Notes: generated by a model from the sequence alone, not told the origin. DNA of 40,530 bases from Planococcus sp. A6 (GCF_028823615.1 NZ_JAPEHT010000014.1:1-40530); one strand, 5' to 3'; counted from the stretch's first letter, positions 8,413-17,006 are shown. A program made the numbers and translations.

Positions 8413-9267
8413 ATGAACGATCCACAAATCCCGCAAGACAGCCTCATCTGGTCTCAGGAAATGGTGCGCAGCACATTGCCAAAGCGCGCACAAGACAGCC
8501 ATAAAGGTGTGTTCGGAACGGCGCTATTAGTAGCCGGAGGCCCGGATATGCCCGGGGCTGCCTTGATTTCCGGGCTCGGCGCGTTAACAAGCGGCGTCGG
8601 GAAATTGGCAATCGGGACATACCGCGAAACCATCCGCAGCATCGCTCACGCGGCGGCCGAAGCGACGTATGTACCGGATGCGCTGATCCATATCGCCAAT
8701 GGCACCCATTCACTCACTTCCTATAAAGCCATCGCCTGTGGGCCTGGCACCTTGCCGGATGCCTTGACCGAAGCCGCTATTTACAGTTTGCTGAAGTCTT
8801 CTGCCCCACTCATTCTCGATGCAGGTGCATTGAGCGAACGAAGCTATGCCAAAAGAAGCGCCCCGCTTATCTTGACGCCGCACACCGGTGAATTCAGCCG
8901 GATCTCCGGTTATTCAATGGAGCAGCTTAGCGAGTCTCCCGATTCATGTGCTTCTGCATTTGCCACGGAACACAATTTGACGCTCGTCTTGAAAGGCCCC
9001 CGAACAACTATCGCGTTTCCGGACGGCGAACTGTTCCGCAACCCGACAGGAAATGCCGCGCTTGCAAAAGGCGGTACGGGCGATATGCTGACCGGCATGA
9101 TGCTCGGCATGCTATGCTGCCATGAAAACTGGCGCCACGCCGTTTTGAATGCCGTTTACTTGCACGGAGCGTGTGCGGACGAATTCATCAAAACCCGCTC
9201 CCCCCACACCATGTTGGCACGCGATATTGCGGAGCTGCTGCCGGAAGTATGGAAACAATTCGAGTGA
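8413..9267 (+). CDS. nnrD: ADP-dependent NAD(P)H-hydrate dehydratase
   Basis: A 284-residue YjeF C-terminal-domain (carbohydrate kinase-like) protein that repairs hydrated NADH and NADPH at the expense of ADP. Typical segments are GTALLVAGGPDMPGAA (35-50), TPHTGEF (155-161) and the nucleotide-binding stretch NPTGNAALAKGGTGDMLTG (210-228). The NnrE epimerase domain is absent, so this is the single-domain dehydratase, like B. subtilis YxkO. The start follows CTGGAGG. The gene is monocistronic and ends at a strong terminator. Confidence 0.93.
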   Translation: MNDPQIPQDSLIWSQEMVRSTLPKRAQDSHKGVFGTALLVAGGPDMPGAALISGLGALTSGVGKLAIGTYRETIRSIAHAAAEATYVPDALIHIANGTHSLTSYKAIACGPGTLPDALTEAAIYSLLKSSAPLILDAGALSERSYAKRSAPLILTPHTGEFSRISGYSMEQLSESPDSCASAFATEHNLTLVLKGPRTTIAFPDGELFRNPTGNAALAKGGTGDMLTGMMLGMLCCHENWRHAVLNAVYLHGACADEFIKTRSPHTMLARDIAELLPEVWKQFE

Positions 9268-9296
9268 TCCGTTGTTCGGAAAATCGTCACATGCGT

Positions 9297-9336
9297 AATA
9301 GCCTGACTGTGAATTAGTTCACAGCCAGGCTATTTT
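9297..9336 (+). terminator. Intrinsic terminator after nnrD
   Basis: A 17-base stem, AATAGCCTG-A-CTGTGAA against TTCACAG-C-CAGGCTATT, with one internal mismatch, loop TTAG, followed by a T run. Confidence 0.9.
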
Positions 9337-9377
9337 TTGTTTGTTAGGCTGAAAGTGACTTGAAAGGAGTGTTCGAC

Positions 9378-10351
9378 ATGATGAAAAGACTTGGCTACGG
9401 CAGCATTTTTCTGTTGATTCTCGCTGTCATTGCCATCGGCGTTAACTGTCTGCTGAAAAATCGATAACAGCGGAAGGCCAGCAAGATAAGGCTCAAACCG
9501 CCCAAACAGACCAAGCGACAGCAGGCGTCGCCCACAATCCGCCGTCTTTGGATGAGGTACCGGAAGGACCGGAAGGCGAAGCGGTGAAACGCGGCTACGA
9601 ACTGGTCAATAACACCTCAGAAGTTTTGCGCGCAGATGCCGCCAGCGTAGAGGATGGCCAACAACGCGTTAACGAATTGTCCTGTACTAGCTGCCATGCA
9701 GGAGCCGGGCTTGAGAAAGATTCCTCTTCACTCGTCGGCATGGCTTCCGCTTACCCGATGTATATCGGGCGTTCGGGTGAAATGGTCACACTCGAAGAGC
9801 GCATCAACGGCTGCATGGTCCGTAGCATGAACGGTGAAATGTTTGCAGAAGACGATGAGGACATGGATGCCATGGTTGCCTACTTCAAATATATTTCCGA
9901 AGGCATTCCGCAAGGCGCAGAAATGCCTTGGCGCCACCAGAACACCATGGAAGACGTTCCAGTGCCCGATGTCGATAATGGAGAGAAGCTTTACCAGGCA
10001 AGTTGTGTAGCCTGTCACGCAGCTGATGGCGCCGGCACCGGCTCGAACAGCGGCCCTGCCCTATGGGGAGAAGGCTCGTTCAACGACGGTGCAGGACTTG
10101 CACGCATGTCGAAGATGGCCGGCTATTTGCAGAACAATATGCCAAAAGGCGCTGAGAATACATTATCCGACCAGGAGGCTAGCGACCTGGCTGCTTTCGT
10201 CCTGTCACAGGATCGCCCCGAATGGAAAGGGCATGAACAAGATTGGCCAAACGGCAACCGGCCCCCGGATGCCATGACTAAAGAACGGCGTGATCAAGTG
10301 ACAGACGGCACGATCGATTGGAACGAAGTGCTCGGAAAAGATGCCAAGTAA
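9378..10351 (+). pseudogene. tsdA: TsdA-like diheme c-type cytochrome with a frameshift near its 5' end
   Basis: The gene reads as a membrane-anchored thiosulfate dehydrogenase-like cytochrome broken by one base. The ATG at 9378, after AAAGGAG, encodes MMKRLGYGSIFLLILAVIAIG, a signal anchor, but this frame stops at 9466-9468. The rest continues in another frame from about 9446 (LSAEKSITAEG). That frame carries two heme sites, CTSCH (9683-9697) and CVACH (10004-10018), and between them ERINGCMVRSMNG, whose Cys is the unusual His/Cys heme ligand typical of the TsdA family. Restoring one base near 9444-9451 joins both parts. Without that, only a late ATG at 9548 is available, which loses the export signal. 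Whether this is a true mutation or a sequencing error cannot be decided here. The TsdA assignment rests on remembered motifs. Confidence 0.8.
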
Positions 10352-10388
10352 AAAACACCCATCGCCAAAAATCGGTGATGGGTGTTAT
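10352..10388. terminator. Intrinsic terminator between the cytochrome and methyltransferase genes
   Basis: AACACCCATC (10354-10363) pairs with GATGGGTGTT (10377-10386), with two further inner CC/GG pairs. It is flanked by A and T runs and can serve both convergent genes. Confidence 0.88.
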
Positions 10389-10396
10389 CTTGCCTA

Positions 10397-10999
10397 TCAT
10401 TCCACAGGTTTTTGGCAAGCGAGCTGGATGACATGCGACAAGCCATTATGCAACTTGCCTTCATGCCGCTCGACTTCCCCTGTGAAAAAATGGGTGATTT
10501 TAAACTCCTGAAAAGCCTCGAGCACTTCTTCTGGACGGTACAGGAATGATTCCTGTTTCGGGCCGCCGGTGCCATAAGCGGGTTGGTCGACGGAATATAC
10601 TTCCATCAGGAAATGGCCGCCCGGTTTCAATGCATGCCGGATGCCATCGAACGTTTTGTGCTGCACGTCTTTTGGATAATGGCCGAATACGCAAATGATG
10701 AGGTCCCAGGCTTCTTCTGCCCATTCAGCGTGTGCCAGGTCCGCTTGCTCTGTCAAAACCGCCACGTGGCGTTCTTCTGCCAGCCGCTCCGTCTTATCCA
10801 ATCCGCTTCTCGCCAAATCCCAAGCGGTGACATCCATGCCCTGTTCAGCCAGATAGACGGCGTTGCGGCCCTCGCCTTCCGCTATCGCAAGCGCTCGTCC
10901 AGACAGCCTGAGCTTATTTTGCATCATTTCGATAAACTGGTTTGGGTCTGTCCCATATACATATTCAGTTGTTTGAAAGCGTTCATGCCATGTAGCCAT
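10397..10999 (-). CDS. Class I SAM-dependent methyltransferase
   Basis: A 200-residue methyltransferase. Motif I is ALAIAEGEGRNAVYLAEQG (about 36-54), and the acidic residue at the end of strand 2 lies in VTAWDLARSG. FGHYPKDVQ and LKPGGHFLMEVYS are the usual later motifs. It resembles TehB/YgxC-like small-molecule methyltransferases, but the substrate is unknown. The frame is open ten codons upstream, but the ATG at 10999 is preferred because AGGAGGTG lies directly before it and the protein then begins MATWHERF. It is divergent from the membrane-protein/TlpA pair. Confidence 0.88.
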   Translation of the reverse strand: MATWHERFQTTEYVYGTDPNQFIEMMQNKLRLSGRALAIAEGEGRNAVYLAEQGMDVTAWDLARSGLDKTERLAEERHVAVLTEQADLAHAEWAEEAWDLIICVFGHYPKDVQHKTFDGIRHALKPGGHFLMEVYSVDQPAYGTGGPKQESFLYRPEEVLEAFQEFKITHFFTGEVERHEGKLHNGLSHVIQLACQKPVE

Positions 11000-11157
11000 A
11001 TAGCACCTCCTGATGCAGTCTTGATTCAATCATAATCGACAAACAAAAAAGATGAAAAGATTGTGCTTTCCGCTATAATGGAAAGCGCCAGGCATAAGAT
11101 TTTCAATACGGACGGAGGTATCTTTATAATGAATAGACACCGTAATGGACAAAGCCA

Positions 11158-11778
11158 TTGAGCTATGTTCCGATACTGCACCTGACCGTTCCTGCGGTAT
11201 GGGTTTCTGTACTTTTGGCAGCCGCAGCGGCAAGCCTGCTGATGCGCGCCGCGAATGGGCATAAACCTGGCGAATGGTACTGGAACGCTTTGGCGCTTTA
11301 CGTCCTGACATGGAAGCTCAGCTACATCGTTTTCAATTTGCAGCATTTTCTTGACATGCCTTTATCCATTCTTTATTTTAACGGCGGATTGTACGGGCAT
11401 TTGCTCGCCATAGCATCGCTTATCGGCTATTTGGCCCTAGCACAAAGAAAACAGGCTGCCGTGGCGGAACAGGCTGCCACTGCCTGGCTATTGTTTTTTC
11501 TGGCATATCAGTCCATCCTGCATTATTTTGACGCCCAGTTTGTGCAAGCAGCCCTTCAAACCGCGCTTTTCGCAGCAGCTATCGTGGCCATCCGCATGCT
11601 GGGAAAACGGCCAGACGTCCCGAATGGCTTATTGCTTACCGCGTTTTTCACAGTGGAACTGCTCATCCTAAGCGCATTCGGCCCGCTAGTGACTTGGCAA
11701 AATGCGACGCTCATTGTTGTTGCCGCATTCACGATCGCCATGTACATACGTTTTGAACAGAAAGGACCGAGCAAATGA
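11158..11778 (+). CDS. Polytopic membrane protein, remotely Lgt-like, coupled to a TlpA-like gene
   Basis: A hydrophobic protein of 206 residues with about six membrane segments. The stretch LYFNGGLYGH and its surroundings recall the first half of prolipoprotein diacylglyceryl transferase. The protein is shorter, and I cannot find the catalytic Lgt residues, so function is unknown. The 5' end is odd. The only in-frame start near the N-terminus is TTG at 11158, with no good binding site. A good GGAGG at 11113 instead precedes ATG 11129, which encodes just MNRHRNGQSH and stops at 11161, overlapping the TTG. Either a short leader couples translation or the true N-terminus is frameshifted. The stop overlaps the TlpA-like start (ATGA), linking the two in one operon, perhaps for membrane thiol-redox work. 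Confidence 0.78.
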   Translation: MSYVPILHLTVPAVWVSVLLAAAAASLLMRAANGHKPGEWYWNALALYVLTWKLSYIVFNLQHFLDMPLSILYFNGGLYGHLLAIASLIGYLALAQRKQAAVAEQAATAWLLFFLAYQSILHYFDAQFVQAALQTALFAAAIVAIRMLGKRPDVPNGLLLTAFFTVELLILSAFGPLVTWQNATLIVVAAFTIAMYIRFEQKGPSK

Positions 11779-12347
11779 TAAAAAAAGCCATCATCGGCAT
11801 ATTGCTGGTTGCAGCGATCGCCATCATTGCCATCAATTTCTTTGAAGAAGATGCTCAGCCAATCGACACGAGCGAATCCGCCACTTCCGCAAGCGCACAA
11901 GACGCGTCACTTGCCGAAGGCCTCTCACAAGGTCAGTTAGCCCCCGATTTCACATTGACTGACCAAAACGGCGAAACGGTCAAACTATCCGATTACCGCG
12001 GCAAAAAAGTCATCTTGAACTTCTGGGCGACCTGGTGTCCCCCGTGCCGAGCTGAAATGCCGCATATGCAGGAATTCCACGAAAACAACGCAGACGGCGA
12101 TGTCGTTATCCTGGCAGTTAACCTGACCGCACAGGATAACGGAGATGAAGCGATTCGCTCGTTTATCGATGAATTCGGTTTGACGTTCTCCATTCCAATG
12201 GACGAAACCGGAAGCACCGCCCAAACGTATCAAATCCGTACTGTGCCGACAACGTACATCCTCAACACGAAAGGCGAAATCGCCCAAAAAATTGTCGGCC
12301 CGATGGATGAACAGATCATGAAAGACCAGACAGACAGCATCGACTAA
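11775..12347 (+). CDS. TlpA/ResA-family membrane-anchored thiol-disulfide oxidoreductase
   Basis: A 190-residue protein with an N-terminal anchor (about residues 4-22), a low-complexity Ser/Ala linker and a thioredoxin fold. The active site is WATWCPPC, with Cys88 and Cys91. A cis-proline follows in IRTVPTTYIL. The AhpC/TSA-like start of the domain, APDFTLTDQNGE, is typical of ResA and TlpA. It should act on the outer face of the membrane as a reductant, for example on apocytochrome c or other extracytoplasmic disulfides. It is translationally coupled to the upstream membrane protein. A diheme cytochrome gene lies nearby, which would fit a role in heme attachment, but that link is an inference. 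Confidence 0.92.
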   Translation: MIKKAIIGILLVAAIAIIAINFFEEDAQPIDTSESATSASAQDASLAEGLSQGQLAPDFTLTDQNGETVKLSDYRGKKVILNFWATWCPPCRAEMPHMQEFHENNADGDVVILAVNLTAQDNGDEAIRSFIDEFGLTFSIPMDETGSTAQTYQIRTVPTTYILNTKGEIAQKIVGPMDEQIMKDQTDSID

Positions 12348-12443
12348 GTTTCTCCGTAAGGCTTGCATGAACTTAAGGGTTTAAAGAAAAGCCATTTGCG
12401 GAATACAAGTAGCAGGACTTGCAATGAAATGGAGGATTTTTTC

Positions 12444-12863
12444 ATGGAACTTGATTTAGCTAAAGAACAATTGCCATCGACACAATCTAAAGTGAACGAC
12501 CACACACCTGACCACATCAATCAGCAAATCGAACGGGAAACGGAAGCTTCGGTCAATTACTACAAGCGCCAAGGCGAAAGTGAAATCCGGGCGCGCATTA
12601 ACGAGTTGGACAACGAATGGGACACTGAACGCCTAATGAAAGTAAATATGGCGTCCGTTGCAGCCCTTTCCACTCTTTTGGCAGTAAAGGGCAACAGAAA
12701 ATGGGCGCTTCTAGCGGGAGCGTCAAGTGCAGCCATCATTCAGCACGCGCTGCAAGGCTGGACACCGGCGATCGTCATTTTCCGTAAACTAGGCGTCCGC
12801 ACCGTCGACGAAATCAACCGTGAAAAAAAGGCTTTGCAGAATTTATTGAATAAACCTGAATAA
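12444..12863 (+). CDS. DUF2892/YgaP-TM-like membrane protein
   Basis: A 139-residue protein. The N-terminal half is hydrophilic and helical, rich in charged residues. The second half has two short membrane segments (VNMASVAALSTLLAV and WALLAGASSAAIIQHALQGW) followed by IFRKLGVRTVDEINREKKAL. This pattern matches the YgaP-type transmembrane domain family (DUF2892), often found in envelope or sulfur-related proteins with no defined role. The frame is open further upstream, but GGAGG at 12431 points to the ATG at 12444. It ends at a shared terminator. Confidence 0.72.
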   Translation: MELDLAKEQLPSTQSKVNDHTPDHINQQIERETEASVNYYKRQGESEIRARINELDNEWDTERLMKVNMASVAALSTLLAVKGNRKWALLAGASSAAIIQHALQGWTPAIVIFRKLGVRTVDEINREKKALQNLLNKPE

Positions 12864-12866
12864 GAT

Positions 12867-12900
12867 AAAATCCCCTAAGCCTTAGCGCTTAGGGGATTTT
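12867..12900. terminator. Shared intrinsic terminator of convergent genes
   Basis: A perfect 14-base stem (AAAATCCCCTAAGC against GCTTAGGGGATTTT) with loop CTTAGC. Its right arm touches the stop codon of the acyltransferase gene. Confidence 0.93.
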
Positions 12901-13997
12901 TAAGTATTTTTCGTCGCAGCGTCTGTATCACTACTTGGTGCCACACTAGGTGTTTTGTTTCGCTGCAGCCAGCCTTTAAAGATTCGGTGCAGCGGCAGTT
13001 CGAGCTTGAAATGCGCCAAAATCCCGAAAAACATCATCAAAGCCACGAGTACCATGCTCATGCCGACATTGCCCAATACTTCATGCAAACCGACTTGATC
13101 CATCCATTCAGAGAATACATCGAGCACTACATTATGGACGAGATAAATCGCAAATGCGGCGTTGCCGAGTTGATGAAACGCGTTCGGAATATGGATATCT
13201 TTTTTCAAATCGACCACGCCAAGCCCAATCAACAACAACATGATCGAGATGCTGGAGCTCATTTCAAAACTGACTTCCATAAACGGATTTATCGCATTCA
13301 TCCATGTCACAGGAAAACCAATCAACCCACAGGCGATGAATAGATACCCGATGATGACCGGTATATTGGCGTGGAGAATGAGCCATGCACAAAACACACC
13401 CGCTATGAACATTAAATTATAGGAAGCAAACAGAAAGTCGAACAGAAAATGATCGATATAGACGATGCCGATGACACCCACAAGCGAAAGGATGCCCCAG
13501 GCGGCGAATAGTATCTTCCCGAGCAGGCGCGGGCTTAAAAACAACACGGAAAACATCAGATAAAAATAAATGGTGTATTCCAATGACCATGCCACGATCA
13601 AGAACGGGTCTTGCCATTCAGGATTCGGGACTAGGAAAATCGAAGTCAAAATGACAGCCATGTCCCGCTCCGCCCCCGTTGCAAACCATGGGAAGAGAAA
13701 TGCCAGGAGTAGAAACGCCAAGGTCACAACCCAGTACAGTGGATAGATTCGAATAAAGCGATTGATCAGAAAATCCGATAATTGGCCTCTTTTTCCGAAT
13801 TTTCGTCGGTAAATATAATAAGCCATAAACCCCGACAAGGAAAAGAAATAATAGACGCCGCCGGTCAGCGGCAAATACGCCAGGTTCCAAATGTTAAACC
13901 CGTAGTAATCCATCATGGTCGTCGATAAATGGTGAAGCATGACCAATATCGGCACCAATGCCCTGGACAATTGGATCAGTACCAGCTTCCTTCTCAT
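12900..13997 (-). CDS. Acyltransferase family 3 (OafA/WecH-like) membrane protein
   Basis: A 365-residue polytopic protein of the acyltransferase-3 family. It begins MRRKLVLIQLSRALVPILV, with the first helix followed by MLHHLS, the conserved histidine region. Next come YYFFSLSGFMAYYIYRRKFG and FLINRFIRIYPLYWV, both diagnostic of the family. About ten membrane helices follow. Such enzymes transfer acetyl or other acyl groups to sugars of the cell envelope; the acceptor is unknown. The ATG at 13997 is chosen over an earlier GTG because GAGGGGTGG lies at the right distance. It stands alone. Confidence 0.9.
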   Translation of the reverse strand: MRRKLVLIQLSRALVPILVMLHHLSTTMMDYYGFNIWNLAYLPLTGGVYYFFSLSGFMAYYIYRRKFGKRGQLSDFLINRFIRIYPLYWVVTLAFLLLAFLFPWFATGAERDMAVILTSIFLVPNPEWQDPFLIVAWSLEYTIYFYLMFSVLFLSPRLLGKILFAAWGILSLVGVIGIVYIDHFLFDFLFASYNLMFIAGVFCAWLILHANIPVIIGYLFIACGLIGFPVTWMNAINPFMEVSFEMSSSISIMLLLIGLGVVDLKKDIHIPNAFHQLGNAAFAIYLVHNVVLDVFSEWMDQVGLHEVLGNVGMSMVLVALMMFFGILAHFKLELPLHRIFKGWLQRNKTPSVAPSSDTDAATKNT

Positions 13998-14168
13998 GCG
14001 CCCCACCCCTCTATTGCAAATTCAAACACTCGGCAAAAGACCTAATGTAAACCATGAGCCTCATCAGAATTTAAAATTTATAGACATAATATACCACGTT
14101 TCTTTAAAACCACAAGCATTTTCTCCCACTGCCTGCTAGAGCATCTAGCGCTGGCATATTTCAAACAT

Positions 14169-14200
14169 CAAAAAACCCGGAAACCATTAATGGCCCGGGT
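14169..14200 (-). terminator. Intrinsic terminator after the SGNH hydrolase
   Basis: ACCCGG (14175-14180) pairs with CCGGGT (14195-14200), with the palindrome CCATTAATGG inside. A run of T follows on the minus strand. Confidence 0.75.
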
Positions 14201-14208
14201 CTGGTCGT

Positions 14209-14898
14209 TCATCGACGGTCTTTTACAACCGCTATGCCGGTTGTCTGCAAAGTTTCCAGCAGCAATTGATGCATGATCGCATAGCCTTCTTCGTTCGGAT
14301 GGATCGAATCCAGCCAAATGGACGGCACTTTCCCCATTTTCCGCGTGTTCGTGACGATGACGCCTTTCGCGCCGATTGCCGAATTCCACATGCGGAACAG
14401 CAGGTTGGTGAAACCGAAATACTGCACTTCTTTTTTCATCGAATTATATAAGCTGTTTTGGACGATCAACACTCGATTGTTGCCAGCTTGAATATGCCCG
14501 TAAATCTCCAACAAATTGCGGCGGTATTTCTTTTTCAATGCAGCAAACTGGCGGATCAATTCACTTGCGCCTCCATCCTTGTATTGACGCAGCAAATCGT
14601 TGCCGCCGATATTCAGCAGCACGAGATCGGCTTGAGCCAATTCCGACTGCCAATGATCGGCCCGGAGCCGTTCGACGAGGCCATCACTCGTCAATCCATT
14701 GATGCCGAAGTTCAGCACCTCACTAGCCGGAAAGCTGTCTTCCAAATGTCTTGCAATCCCGCCCTTTGTCCCGTAGCCATACGCTACGGAATCGCCGAGA
14801 ATGACGATCTTATCTATATGTCGCGGCCTTGCCGCATTGCGTTGTTTACGTCTGAGTGCCTTTTGATAAAGGGCACTCGACCGGAAATTCTTGCCCAA
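14209..14898 (-). CDS. SGNH/GDSL-family hydrolase
   Basis: A 229-residue SGNH hydrolase. All four blocks are visible: GDSVAYG with nucleophile Ser37, the glycine block NFGINGLT, GGND with Asn100, and DSIHP with Asp197 and His200. The protein is probably an esterase or lipase-type enzyme. There is no clear signal peptide; the N-terminus is strongly basic (KNFRSSALYQKALRRKQR). The longest frame begins at TTG 14898, preceded by GCGAGGGGGG at about ten bases; no in-frame ATG lies before the GDS motif. The gene is monocistronic. Confidence 0.87.
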   Translation of the reverse strand: MGKNFRSSALYQKALRRKQRNAARPRHIDKIVILGDSVAYGYGTKGGIARHLEDSFPASEVLNFGINGLTSDGLVERLRADHWQSELAQADLVLLNIGGNDLLRQYKDGGASELIRQFAALKKKYRRNLLEIYGHIQAGNNRVLIVQNSLYNSMKKEVQYFGFTNLLFRMWNSAIGAKGVIVTNTRKMGKVPSIWLDSIHPNEEGYAIMHQLLLETLQTTGIAVVKDRR

Positions 14899-15036
14899 TC
14901 TTCTGCACGCCCCCCTCGCTTTCGTATCTCTTCATTTTAGCATATCTGCTTGTTTCTTTTCCCTTTTCACGCTTATATGCATAACCTATAGGACTGGAAG
15001 GGTATGGACAAGTAGAACAGATAAGGAGGGATGTTG

Positions 15037-16038
15037 ATGGATCAGTTTTATCTACTTATCGGCATCATCATCGTCGTCCTCACACTGATCGATTTCATCT
15101 GGACGACTTTATGGGTCGATGGCGGCGCCGGCCCATTGACCCACAAGCTCACTTCCGCCTACTGGACGCTCCATAAGCAAGTGAGCCGGAATAACTCGAA
15201 ATTCCTGAGCCTCGCGGGACCGATTATTTTGGTCTCCACCTTGGCGACATGGATTTTCCTATTATGGGCGGGCTGGACGTTCATTTTTGCCAGTTCCGAC
15301 ATGATCGTCGATACCAAAGACGGCGGGCCTTTGTCATGGGTTGAATATGCCTATTATGCAGGCTACTTGATTTTCACGCTCGGCAACGGCGAGTTCGCAC
15401 CCGATGACGGCATCTGGCAAATCGTGGCCATCTTTGCGACCGGCACCGGCATGCTATTCATTACCTTCGGGGTGACTTATTTGCTGCAAGTGCTGAGCGC
15501 CGTGTCAGAAAAACGCTCGCTTGCCTCGAGCATTAGCGGCATTGCAATGGATCCCGCTTCCTTTGTCAACAATTCATGGAACGGGAAGAATTTCGACAAC
15601 CTCAATCTATTGCTCGATACGTTCGCGAATGAATTAAGCAATGCTGTATCGAAATACAATGCCTACCCCGTACTCCATTATTACCGCAGTTCAACGCATG
15701 ACCGATCGTTGCCGGTCAATATCGTTGTGTTGGATGAAGCATTGACTTTTTTACAGCACGGCATACCAAAAGACATTCGACCCAATGCTTTATTGATGCA
15801 GGAACTCTCAAGCAGCGTCACCAGTTATTTAGATACCTTGCATAGCTCCTCAATCGACGCATCCACGGTAGTTCCGCCCCATCAAGTGCTGGCGAATCTC
15901 GATGACTCGATTCCGACCGTTGATGCAGAATCCTATGAAAAGCTAATGGAATCACTCGAACTCCGCAGAAGAAAGCTTCTCGGGCTTGTGGAAATGACGG
16001 GTGAAGCATGGCCAGGCACAGCAAACGACCTTGAATAA
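15037..16038 (+). CDS. Potassium-channel-like membrane protein
   Basis: A 333-residue protein with an N-terminal helix (about 3-25), a second helix (about 61-85), a pore-like loop and a further helix (about 126-153), then a soluble C-terminal half. The loop before the last helix, YLIFTLGNGEF (110-120), sits where two-helix potassium channels have TVGYGD, so this looks like an Ion_trans_2-type channel with an altered filter. The C-terminal domain shows no RCK nucleotide-binding motif that I recognise. AAGGAGGG favours the ATG at 15037 over 15031. It is monocistronic. Ion selectivity is unproven. Confidence 0.7.
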   Translation: MDQFYLLIGIIIVVLTLIDFIWTTLWVDGGAGPLTHKLTSAYWTLHKQVSRNNSKFLSLAGPIILVSTLATWIFLLWAGWTFIFASSDMIVDTKDGGPLSWVEYAYYAGYLIFTLGNGEFAPDDGIWQIVAIFATGTGMLFITFGVTYLLQVLSAVSEKRSLASSISGIAMDPASFVNNSWNGKNFDNLNLLLDTFANELSNAVSKYNAYPVLHYYRSSTHDRSLPVNIVVLDEALTFLQHGIPKDIRPNALLMQELSSSVTSYLDTLHSSSIDASTVVPPHQVLANLDDSIPTVDAESYEKLMESLELRRRKLLGLVEMTGEAWPGTANDLE

Positions 16039-16093
16039 ATCGATGAATGAATCACAACGCCTTGGATAAATAACCGGATAGATTGACGTGAAG

Positions 16094-16119
16094 AAAGCGC
16101 AATTTCCTTGCGCTTTTTT
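16094..16119 (+). terminator. Intrinsic terminator after the channel-like gene
   Basis: AAAGCGCAA pairs with TTGCGCTTT around TTTCC, followed by a T run. It lies about 55 bases after the stop codon. Confidence 0.85.
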
Positions 16120-16227
16120 CATTTCCTGTTTTTGTCGTTCTTCCCAATAAATTAAATTAAGGTGTTTCAATTAAAAGCATTCAGGGAACAATTTGAAAGA
16201 TGAGATTTTGAAATTGGAGGCTAAGTA

Positions 16228-16959
16228 ATGCAAACGACGATCCCTGCTTTATTAACAAAAGAAGATTTTACAAACCGCAACGACTTGCCTGACTGGTTAC
16301 TGCGCGAATACAAAACCTTTCATGAGACGGTGACGGATAAGACTTTCCCGTGCTATTTCGGCAGAAGCGGCGAGTTGAAAAGCGAGCTGCGCTATGCATA
16401 CATAACCCAAGACGATTGGTCAAACCTGCCGGGAGCCGTGGCGGAATTCTTGACTCTGTTCGAAGATCCGAAACATAAGCGGCATGGCTTGTTTGTGTTC
16501 GTGGAACCATTTGAATCGGAAGGGCCACTCGATGCTTACCGCAAGCAGTTCTGGGAAATCCTGCAGTATCTTCACGATATGGATGATACCGAATGGCCCG
16601 AACAAGCGCCGCGTGATCCTGATCATTATTTATGGGATTTCAACTTCAAAGGGGAACCCATTTTCATCTTCGGCAACGCGCCTGCCTACAAACAGCGCCG
16701 CACCCGTCACCTCGGCAATTCGATGGTGCTCGGTTTCCAGCCGAGAAGGATCTTCGAAGGACTGACAGGAACTGAAAAAGGCGGCATTATGTCGCGTGAT
16801 AAGGTCCGGGAACGGGTCGAGAAATGGGATGAATTGCCGACCCATCCGGATATCAGCCATTTTGGCGACCCTGAACACAATGAATGGAAGCAGTTCTTCA
16901 TCGGGGATGATGTTGAGCCGGTCAAAGGCAAATGCCCGTTTTTGCATAAGGAACTTTAA
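16228..16959 (+). CDS. YqcI/YcgG family protein
   Basis: A 243-residue soluble protein of the YqcI/YcgG family, whose biochemical role is not established. The family pattern is visible: FPCYFGRSGEL near residue 45, HGLFVFVEPF, a segment ending in IFIFGNAPAYKQRRTRHLG, and the conserved C-terminal KCPF (about 236-239). The two cysteines of the FPCYFG and KCPF motifs could bind a metal or cofactor, though that is a guess. It is a single gene with a good binding site (TTGGAGG) and a strong terminator. Confidence 0.88.
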   Translation: MQTTIPALLTKEDFTNRNDLPDWLLREYKTFHETVTDKTFPCYFGRSGELKSELRYAYITQDDWSNLPGAVAEFLTLFEDPKHKRHGLFVFVEPFESEGPLDAYRKQFWEILQYLHDMDDTEWPEQAPRDPDHYLWDFNFKGEPIFIFGNAPAYKQRRTRHLGNSMVLGFQPRRIFEGLTGTEKGGIMSRDKVRERVEKWDELPTHPDISHFGDPEHNEWKQFFIGDDVEPVKGKCPFLHKEL

Positions 16960-16962
16960 TTT

Positions 16963-17001
16963 AAAAAGCGCCTGTACAGTTTGCTGTACGGACGCTTTTT
17001 T
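16963..17001. terminator. Shared intrinsic terminator between the YqcI gene and the LacI-type gene
   Basis: AAAAAGCG-C-CTGTACAG pairs with CTGTACGG-ACGCTTTTT around TTTG. It lies between convergent stop codons. Confidence 0.92.
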
Positions 17002-17006
17002 TATGG

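Noticed and set aside
12363-12443. The upstream extension of the DUF2892-like gene
   Set aside because: The extra 27 codons have no binding site, whereas GGAGG lies directly before the ATG at 12444.
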